From Lentinula raphanica (Eukaryota > Basidiomycota > Agaricomycetes > Agaricales > Omphalotaceae), in assembly GCA_027919835.1 (NCBI GenBank), contig JANVFP010000011.1:558001-622000 (forward strand): a DNA stretch of 64,000 nucleotides. The letters are read 5' to 3'. This document shows, piece after piece, positions 56,210 through 64,000 of this stretch (positions are counted from its first letter, which is position 1; each line of letters opens with the position of its first letter). The position numbers and the translations under genes were made by a program. Under the pieces are notes generated by a model that had not been told where the DNA came from, ran no database searches, and saw nothing but the letters and a program-made list of their open reading frames with translations.

Positions 56210-56754
56210 AAGTGATGAGTTTTTTATGAGTTTGGGAAGATCATGCCCGATTATAGTCCCATAATCGGTGTTGCCCAAGGAGGGCAAGATTATAACGAGC
56301 TCATAGCCAGTCAATCGGGAGCCACTCGTCTGGTCATTTCCCGCTCATCTTCTGCTCATCTCCCACTCATCTCCTGTTCATTGGCCGTTTTGTTTTTCCT
56401 AGAAATATTTTAATTAATTCTACTCGAATCAAATAATGAATTCCGAAACCAAACTCAGCCGATAAAGGCAACCTTTATCTTTAGTGTAATTGTTCAGAAA
56501 AGGGTGCATTATGCAATCCTTTATTTATGTGATATAATAGTTGCAAAAGAGTTTCTTTTGTACAGGAATAAGTGACATATTCCCAAAACAAAACCCATAT
56601 GGGATTTTGACTAGAAAAGGTGATTGTTTTCAAATCCTATCCCAAAAGAGATATTCAACTTTATTTGAGCCGAAAATGAACTGCAAAATATAATAATTGG
56701 TAAACCCTTTCCCTATACCTTTTTCAACCGATATATCTGGCTGGTGGCGTAGTG
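56210..56754 (-). repeat. CACTA right terminal inverted repeat
   Basis: Inverse of 34269-34813, ending GGCGTAGTG and followed by the CTA duplication at 56755-56757. Confidence 0.94.
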
Positions 56755-57493
56755 CTACCAGTACTTGTTCCAGTATCCGCGCAGCTGTCAAGCGCATGGA
56801 TCCCGACTACGATTTCGCTAGCTCTGCTCATTCTCGCTGCTTCTATAAAGATGAGAAGTTCAATCCTGATCTACCCGACGAAGGATACCTTCAAAGCTAC
56901 CTACTGTTGCAGGTATGTCGCCCATTATCAGCACCGCTACTCTTAATTTCATGCTATAACTCTAGGTCTATCGGACCATATATACATCGCCTTCGTCAGC
57001 AAATGAACAGTCCGAGGACGTTGAGAATCTTCCACCTGCGAACAAGAAGCAGGCTTCCAACAGCCATCGCGCTCATGTTGCCAATATCATTCATTTATCG
57101 GAAGTCACTGGCAGATCCATCGCCTATGCGGCCGTACATGTGAGTATCGTCCAGGGACCTGATTGTGAACTAATAGTTCTTCCATAGCTTCACCTTGCAC
57201 TAACGGATGCTTCACGCTGGGTTCACTCTTATGACGGCTACAACTATCAAGACCTCTGGAACTTCATCGTTGACTTCTTTGAGGACCCGATTGACGACGA
57301 GGCGGCAAAGCAGGCCAAAGATTTGCTCAAATGGTGGACCGAGTACGTGTCACTCTTTCTCTTCCTTGTGTTCTCAACTGACGATTCATCTAGCCGTATC
57401 TTCACTGGAACGGGCTCCGCTTCAAACAGCCGTGGAACGAAGATGATGTCTCGCCGTCAGGCAGTCGCCAAGACTCTCCAATCCCAGTCTTGA

Positions 57494-58392
57494 ATGCGTG
57501 CATTGTCCGATGCCGTTTTGTATCTATTACCATGCTTGTGACATCTTCGGTAGCACGACCATGTATTTCTTGGCTTGCGACAAATTCCAATGCGTTGATA
57601 TCCTTCTGCTCTGCATATATAAGATCATAAGCTGCATATAGAAAATATCAAGTGAGCTACTGCCTTGAGAAAAGCAACCGATGTACATGACATTAGATAG
57701 CACTACGGTACTCTGCTATTCTTCTACTTAGGCCATGATATTCTGGCAAGAACATCTTAATATTATGCAGTGCATATACTATCGTAGCTGAACTATAGTG
57801 AGATATAAGACATACAGGACATCCTACCGAAATTATGACCTGGTTATAATCATTGTGAAATTGGTGGTGGGGTACATGGCGCTATTCAACACTATAGTAA
57901 GACTATAATGTCCCGGTCTCGTTACAACAGCCATATCCCCTATAACGTATTGCATACCGTCGTGAGGTTTCCGCCAATTTACTGATGTAGCTTCATTACT
58001 GGTTTGAGTCACAACAGTGACCGTTGTTATTCATGTATGCTACTGTATGAGAAATCAGATCTTCAGACTTTATCAACTCGCATCGAGTGCAAGTACAGGC
58101 CGCATTATGGAATTGCTCCAGAAATATCCGAAGTTCATCAGTATCCAGTGCCGCAGTAGGCATATTGTGGGCTGCATTGTTTCATGCAAGAAGTGATTCC
58201 AGGAGATATGACTGTCTCGAGTTGGCCTGAATTTCCTCGAGCCTGAGATGGTCGGAGCATCGAGCGACGAGCGCTAGCTTATGGTCGACTCGGCGTCAAA
58301 CCTAAAAAGCAATGAACATCGCCCAGGACATACGGGCGTCTATTACTACACAACTCTTAACAGCTCTTCCCGAGCTCTCCCCGTAACTCACG
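57494..58392. other. Intergenic, no gene seen
   Basis: About 900 bp between the DUF6698-type gene and akr1, AT-rich, with stops in all frames. It should hold the akr1 promoter. No RNA gene or repeat was recognised. Confidence 0.5.
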
Positions 58393-60778
58393 ATGCCTTC
58401 GACGCCTGGCACACCTAGTGGCAAATCAGCTCCGGTAACAGCAATGAGCGAAACACAAACAGTCATGCAAGAAGAGCCAGAAACCATCTTCCTTGCTGCC
58501 CAACGTGGAGACCTCACATTATTACAATCCTTGTTCGCCCAGGGTGCCAAGGCTACCGACCGAGATTCTCAAAACATCACCGCTCTCCACTGGGCTTCCA
58601 TCAACGCGCATCTACATATATGTAGAGAGTTGCTTGAGCGAGGTGCAGAAGTAGATGCTCGAGGAGGCGATTTGAACGCTACCCCGATGCAGTGGGCTGC
58701 TCGGAATGGTTACCTCTATGTGGTGAAATTGCTCCTTGAGTGGGGAGCAGATCCGACTCTCACCGATGGCCAAGGATACAACACCCTTCATCTCATCACC
58801 CATTCGTCCGCAGTCATGCCTCTGCTCTATCTGTTACAGCAACGGAAAGTGGATGTCGATTCGGTGGACCTTCAAGGCCACACGGCTCTGATGTGGGCGG
58901 CATACCAAGGCGACGCTGTATCCGTGGACGTCCTACTGAAGCACGGTGCAGATGTATCGACGAAGGACGAGGGTGGTCTCACTCCTTTACACTGGGCTGT
59001 CGTTAGGGGCAACAAAACTGTCATCAAGAAGCTGTTGCAGAGCGGTGCAGATGTCTCTGCAAAGGACTCGGGCGGTCGAACTCCCAGGGACATGGCCATC
59101 GAGCTCAAGAGCATTGGACCATGGAAACGTGCGTTGGAAGAAGGCGGATGGGACGAATACGGTGTGCCTCGAACTCCCGTGTTCAGTAATCCGAAATACA
59201 ACTCCATCGCTATATTCGTCCTTCCTACCCCTCTGCTCATCCTCGTCTTCAACACTATCGCGGTATCCTGGCTTCCTTGGTACACTTCCTTAATTCTCGC
59301 TGCTGCTGAGTGTTTTGCCGCGGGACACATTCTCACACGTGTGCTGCTAGGACGAAAACCTCAAGCGGAGAGTCCCTTTTTTGCTGGTATCATTTTCGCC
59401 TCTCTTCTCATTGTGGTCTGGTGCTGGGCTACGACTCTTACGAACGTTCACGATCATCCGACTGCTCATCTTGTTTTCATCGTATCTGCTTCTCTATGTC
59501 TTTACAATTTTTGGCGTGCTGTATGCCTGGATCCCGGATTCGTTCCCAATCGTTTGATGGACTCTGTTGAAACGCTTGCCAGTGAAGGTAGGTTGAACGG
59601 TCAAACGTTCTGTGTTAGCTGTATGGTGTGTTGTCTCCATCTCTCTTCCTACCCAATCATTCTAATCGCTTCCTCTCTAGGCACGCAAGCCTTTGCGCTC
59701 CAAACATTGTCGTATATGCAACAGATGCACGGCAAGACATGACCACCATTGCCCTTGGATTTGGAATTGTGGTTTGTTTCTCAATCTTTGTATGCTGCGG
59801 TTGGAATCAATGATGTTTTTGCAGTCGGAGCCAATAATCACCGTCAATTCGTCCTTTTCCTTTTGAACCTTGTTATCGGAATCATCACTTTCATCTATCT
59901 CACCTATCAATGTAAACTTTCCAGCGACGACTGAATTTCTCTTGACTAATTCATCTTCCTCAGATTTCATCGATACTCCAAAAATGATATCTTCTCCTAC
60001 ATGTCCTCTCCCAGATATAATCTGCCCAATTCTCGCGACAAAATCCAATATCTTCCTTGCCACCACCGCTCTTTGGTCTGCTATTCAGCTCACCTGGACA
60101 ACCATTCTCCTCGGTGCCCAATTCTGGCAAATCGCCCGACAAATGACTTCCCTTGAAGTCAGCAACCTGGGCCGGTATGGGTTCATGGGCGGACGTGGTG
60201 TGATCGGAGTCGGCCAAATGGGAGCACCACAAAATCCGCATGCTAACGCTGATAACGTCGATTCGCCACGTTCTGCATCAGCGTCTCTAGAAGCTGGGCT
60301 TGGACTTCATTCTCATCACTCTCCAAATCACCCTCAAAGTCTACGTGGCTCAGGCGGACTTCTCACACTTCCCTGCCGTATATGTTCAGTCTGCGCTTCC
60401 TGTCCTGGAGCCTCCTTCCTCCTTCGTATCACCGGACTCGATCGGTTCACCGCCCGTGGAGGTGCGGCTAGAGGGTTGGCTGTGGCAGGAGCGCCTCAAA
60501 ACCCCTTCGACCTCGGGTTTTACCTCAACTGCATGGACTTCTGGGGAATGGGCAAGGAAGTGGGAGTCCGATGGGAGGCGTGTTATGATATTCCCGAGGG
60601 AGGGTTCAAAAAAGCCCGAGAGGAGAGGCTGCTTGCGGAGAGAGGACGGAGCGGGGAGAGAGGTGAGATGGAACCGGGGAGTAATAGGAAGGGTGGTAGG
60701 AGGTTTTGGCGGAGAGTGTTTTCGATGCGTTTGGGGAGGTCGACGCCTTATGAATATGAGCCGTTGGCGCAGGTATAG
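58393..60778 (+). CDS. akr1: Ankyrin-repeat DHHC palmitoyltransferase, AKR1 type
   Basis: Four exons, 58393-59625, 59681-59771, 59825-59911 and 59964-60778, sum to 2,226 bases and give 741 residues. Residues 30-250 hold about six ankyrin repeats ([77 protein letters not shown]). Several membrane segments follow. The catalytic Cys-rich domain is split over exons 1-3: [50 protein letters not shown]. The DHHC cysteine carries the fatty acid before transfer to substrate cysteines at Golgi or endosomal membranes; yeast Akr1 modifies Yck2. More membrane helices and a basic cytosolic tail complete the family layout. No lesion was seen. This is the only clear housekeeping gene in the window. Confidence 0.95.
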
Positions 60779-60904
60779 AATGTACAGACTTTCTATTCAT
60801 GTAGTTAGCCACCGACGACGTTGTAACCTAGTGTAATGTGCAAAAAAGACACGTTCCAAGATTCCTTACAAAAAAAGTAGACAAAACCAAACTTTTCCTA
60901 TACC

Positions 60905-61010
60905 ATGCTCCCTGCAAGGCTCGAACTTGCGACCTCGAGATTACAGTCATGTAATGACCTCATACTGAATGTATGAGACTCGCGCTCTAGCCAACTGAGC
61001 CAAGGAAGCA
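60905..61010 (-). tRNA. tRNA-Met (CAT), elongator type, with a 30-nt intron
   Basis: On the minus strand, acceptor halves TGCTTCC (61010-61004) and GGGAGCA (60911-60905) pair over seven positions including one G-T. The A box region reads TTGGCTCAGTTGGC and the B box GGTTCGA-like AAGTTCGAGCC. The anticodon loop CTCATAA contains CAT and is interrupted after position 37 by about 30 nt, the canonical intron site. The D-arm, CTCATAATC loop and GAGGTC resemble elongator rather than initiator tRNA-Met. Confidence 0.93.
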
Positions 61011-64000
61011 CATACCTTTATTGTTGGTGAGTGGTTGTCCTCTTGATCCTCTCTACCATCTGGGTGGTTTTAAACAGGCACAGAAGTTAGAACACAGTAT
61101 ACCGAAGATGCAATACCGCGACTGAAACAACCATTGGGCCTACAAGACAAGATGAAGAACTAGCACTTGTCCAAGTCAATGTGACACCCAGTGGTTCAGA
61201 GCTTCAAGGGTGATAGATTTTGAGGTAGTATAGTAGTAGCAACTGCCTACCATAGTACTTACAGCTACTTACAGTCACCTGCTCGGTAATCGTTTCCAAT
61301 CAATTGGGAGAATGAAAATGACAATTCTCAACACAGTAATGTTCACAATGTACTCATACATACATATTACACAAGCAGGCTCAGACAGACGTATAGCTGG
61401 ATCCACAAGAGGTTACTAGGGGGGAATTTCCGAATGATTGAAGAGGGAGTTGGTGTACTGCAACTCCTGAGTCTCTTCAAGTCTTCCCTTCATACCAAAG
61501 AAGCCTAGGATTCATTGTATGCATCTGCTCTCCGAACAATGTTGCCAAACCTGTCCAGGACATGGACCCTCCAGCAGATAGGTGCATTCGGATCTACCGC
61601 ATTCACTGTGTGCTCCTGATCGCTAGACAAAAAATGAAGATTAAAGACCTTTCTAGAGGTAAGTCCATTCGATTCTTACATGGCAGGATGAGTACAAACG
61701 TTGAAAGTAGCGCCTTGGTTAGTTACAGTACAATTGTGGGAAGCACTACTTCCACAGTCGGGATTGTAGCAATCTCTCTTGGGTTTATATCAACACAAAA
61801 TAACAAGCCCGCCACAGAGACTGTACTCACGGTTGTAGCTCCCTCTACAGAATAAACACATCCGCAAGGACGCAGGTGAATGTAGTAAATAGTAAGACAC
61901 ATTATTTCCTAGCCATATATAACTTCAGTGTTATTTGTATTGGAAGAAAAGGAAGCAGCACACCTCAGTAGATGATGTTCAAAAGTATCGATGAGATAGA
62001 GGACATTACTGGACTTCTGTCATGAATTTATAGACAAATTCTCCTATGCCAGATTGGGGCATTAGAATCATCCATAGAATTGCCACAGATTCAAGTTATG
62101 TGCGGGGGGGCACACAGATCGAATGGTTCAATTCTTTTCACCACATCTCTCTGCATCTTGGGCCTCTTCGAACTCCGCCAGCAAGGTCATGTCAGTCGTG
62201 TTTCTGCAGTATTCAATGAGGTTCCGGAACCGTAGATACCCCAAATTTGCACCCACACTCACTCTTTTCATCAATTCGCCAGCATTGACTGAGTGGGGCT
62301 TGATTCCTCATAGCCTCAGATCCGCATATCCTTGTGGCAGAAATGTTAGCCGCAGCCAAACAGTGATTTCATACTGTCGTGAAAAGTCGCCTTTACCACT
62401 GAGCACTTCATAATGTGAACACTGAAGTACTGATCTTTTACTGCTACCCATCTTGACGGTTGCATCTAGGCAGTGCCACTGACATTTCTTCACTAGTAGC
62501 TTGAGATACTTTGCACTGTTTGTCATGAGTATTGGGGACGGGCCTGACCCTTGGAAGTTGGCATTTGGCTGCCACAGTATTAAGCATCAGATTGGGTCTA
62601 AACCACCGTGCTCACATCCTACCTGATTGATTTGCTTACTATTTAGAAGATCCAGGCAGTTCTAGCAGTGTCCCCGCTGGAGTGAGTCAGTCAATTTGAA
62701 CGGATCCCCGAGTCACCTATCTTGATCATGGTTGTCCGGTATGAGTATTTCTTCTGCTCAGCTCCAGTTACACTAGTAGATACCGCACTGTGCACATAAT
62801 CAGTAATTTCATCGGAATAGTCAACCTGTAAATGGAACTTCATTTTTCGCCCCTGTCGCCCACTGTCGCCCTCCAGATCATGGCAGTATCTGGCAGTATG
62901 CGGCCAAGATAGCCTATAAGTGACTCAGTATTCTAGCGGTATTCAATCATAACCATTGCGGACACACTTTCTGATCTCCAGATCAAGAAGTATTGCGGTT
63001 AGTTGGCTGCGATTGAGTACTTTATATTGACGACCCACCACGTTGAGCCGGACTGGATTATGAATAACCAGATGATAGATTGCTTACAGGAATATGCCTT
63101 AACTTGGAAGTGTAGTCAGTATATTAAGCCGTTCTCATGGCCTACCTATCTTGAGTACGCAAAGTAGCTCGTGGTACTATGCGTCTGTATAGTATAGTCT
63201 TCAACTTGGTTCATTCCCAGATGGATCTGACGGATAAAGTATGTGGGCCGTGGCTGTCCAGAATGACTGCCCAAGTATGACAGCAATTCTGGGACAAAAT
63301 TATTACTTGAACTGACCGAGATTGATCGATATGATGTCACTTCGTTGGTTACCACTTCGACTTTTGTCAGTTCGATTTGACTTGGGTACACGACCGCTGT
63401 TTACCGCACATGGCACAATATTTCTACCTACTGACATCTACTCTACCTTCTTTACATCCTGAAATTCTTCAACTACCCTCATATGGAGCTAATTGAGGTA
63501 GGAACAGGTTGACCGCACATCTGAAACAACCAGCAGAACCTACGAATGAATGCCAGGAAAATGCAAATGGAGACCCAATAAGGAAGGTACCTTGGGGTCA
63601 TGGGGTTACATTCCTAATTGGACGCCCAGTAGCATTTTAGCTAATCATGATAATACAACATGAGAAATGCGCCATCGAACTTGTTATGTAATAACAGTCA
63701 GATCTATGGTTCTACCAGCTGCTGGCAATGTGAATAGCCTCAGCTGGGTTTTGATGTCAACGCCAACACCAACTCTGTCTATCCCTTGGACGTATAAAGC
63801 ATTTCGCCTCTGCATTTCTGCACTCTCTCTCCCATTATTCATCGTCTCTACCTTTCTTAATTCCTCTATAATCGCCCTCCTTTGCCAACCGTAAGTACTG
63901 GACATGTCTCGCTCTTTGCTTCAGCTGTACTGATTCGTACCCTTGCAAAGAATCATGGACCATTCACAATGGTTGCAACAATCGTTACAGGCAATGATAG
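61011..64000. other. About 3 kb without a supportable gene
   Basis: Only short frames without conserved motifs, stops in all frames, and no recognised RNA gene. The largest plus-strand frame (61562-61855) has no supporting feature. A local repetition of CTGTCGCCC and TGGCAGTAT occurs near 62850-62900. The region may be intergenic or decayed transposon sequence. Confidence 0.45.

Larger units (their letters stand above)
34269..56754 (+). mobile_element. 22.5-kb CACTA-superfamily transposon carrying cargo genes
   Basis: The element starts CACTACGCCACCAGCC and ends with the exact inverse. Its 545-bp terminal inverted repeats (34269-34813 and 56210-56754) differ by only about five bases. Both ends are flanked by CTA (34266-34268 and 56755-56757), the 3-bp duplication characteristic of CACTA/EnSpm elements. 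Excising it rejoins an intron of a DUF6698 gene with both splice sites intact. Inside, a Tnp2/Plavaka-like transposase (48126-52698) is accompanied by at least seven other genes unrelated to transposition as far as can be seen. At 22,486 bp it is very large for the group, and near-identical TIRs indicate recent movement of the whole block. Confidence 0.93.
33737..57493 (+). pseudogene. DUF6698-type gene, truncated by gypsy and split by the CACTA element
   Basis: Left exons (about 33746-33829, 33886-34050 and 34110-34227) encode helical sequence followed by RGLQNDMTGSLLCPGEIDWN. The intron opened at GTAAGT 34228 now holds the whole CACTA element and closes at CAG 56773. Right exons continue IRAAVKRMDPDYDF, LPDEGYLQSYLLLQVYRTIY, SPSSANEQ, RAHVANIIHLSEV, IAYAAVHLHLALTDASRW, LWNFIVDFFEDPIDD and LLKWWTDRIF, with TGA at 57491-57493. 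The order LLCP, SPSSA, RAHVA, FEDP, LLKWW matches the DUF6698 family as I remember it, a large family of unknown function in Agaricomycetes. The 5' end abuts the gypsy LTR, so the start is lost or displaced. Splice sites around the 22.5-kb insertion are intact, but an intron of that size is unlikely to be removed efficiently. Confidence 0.75.

Noticed and set aside
58393..60778. akr1 as additional CACTA cargo
   Set aside because: It lies outside the right TIR and the CTA duplication and is a conserved housekeeping gene.
61562..61855. 97-codon plus-strand frame as a gene
   Set aside because: No motif, promoter or splice support; the length is expected by chance.
62850..62900. CTGTCGCCC / TGGCAGTAT repetition as a transposon end
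   Set aside because: Only two or three short copies, with no inverted termini or target duplication.

Overview
The window comes from the nuclear genome of a basidiomycete, most likely an Agaricomycete. The genes carry many short GT-AG introns (about 45-70 nt). One housekeeping gene is recognisable, an AKR1-type ankyrin/DHHC palmitoyltransferase, and there is an intron-containing elongator tRNA-Met. The rest is transposable elements and uncharacterised proteins of kinds I remember as expanded in mushroom-forming fungi. Nothing suggests a bacterium, plasmid or virus.

Layout. 1-743: 5' part of an unknown minus-strand gene cut by the window edge. 1676-3620: spliced trypsin-fold protein with a complete His/Asp/Ser triad. 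4225-4500: degenerate GTTAAAC-type repeats. 4503-5612: minus-strand fragments resembling the tail of a KDZ-type transposase. 5613-33736: a minus-orientation Ty3/gypsy retrotransposon with LTRs of about 1.7 kb. It is much enlarged because an Ngaro/PAT-type tyrosine-recombinase retrotransposon (16078-23348) sits inside its reverse transcriptase and a hAT transposon (30039-33723) sits 5 bp inside the outer end of its right LTR. The gypsy element also carries two multi-exon genes (7782-10426 and 11243-13221) in antisense orientation between integrase and the left LTR. 33737-57493: a DUF6698-type gene. One of its introns is interrupted by a 22,486-bp CACTA transposon (34269-56754) with 545-bp terminal inverted repeats and a CTA target duplication. 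57494-64000: intergenic DNA, akr1, tRNA-Met, then about 3 kb with no gene I can support.

The main discovery candidate is the 22.5-kb CACTA element. A Tnp2/Plavaka-like transposase (48126-52698) travels with at least seven other genes: a RING-finger protein, a very long coiled-coil protein, a divergently transcribed relative of that protein's C-terminal domain, a small basic protein, a coiled-coil protein with a Trp-rich C-terminal domain, a protein with an IPKPPGEVGRP motif, and a WD40-like protein with one membrane segment. Six of the cargo genes form three head-to-head pairs. Near-identical TIRs and an exact TSD indicate that the whole block moved as one unit, so it resembles a cargo-carrying giant transposon.

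The second candidate is the gypsy element. It has antisense genes (one encoding a Zn(II)2Cys6-like cluster), a PPT-like motif occurring three times at module borders, roughly fifteen-fold enrichment of the palindrome AGATCT, and two perfect -1 slippery heptamers each directly followed by TAG. Several one-base frame breaks lie in or near homopolymers, so some may be assembly errors. Exon coordinates are hand-derived; junctions I could not resolve are flagged.
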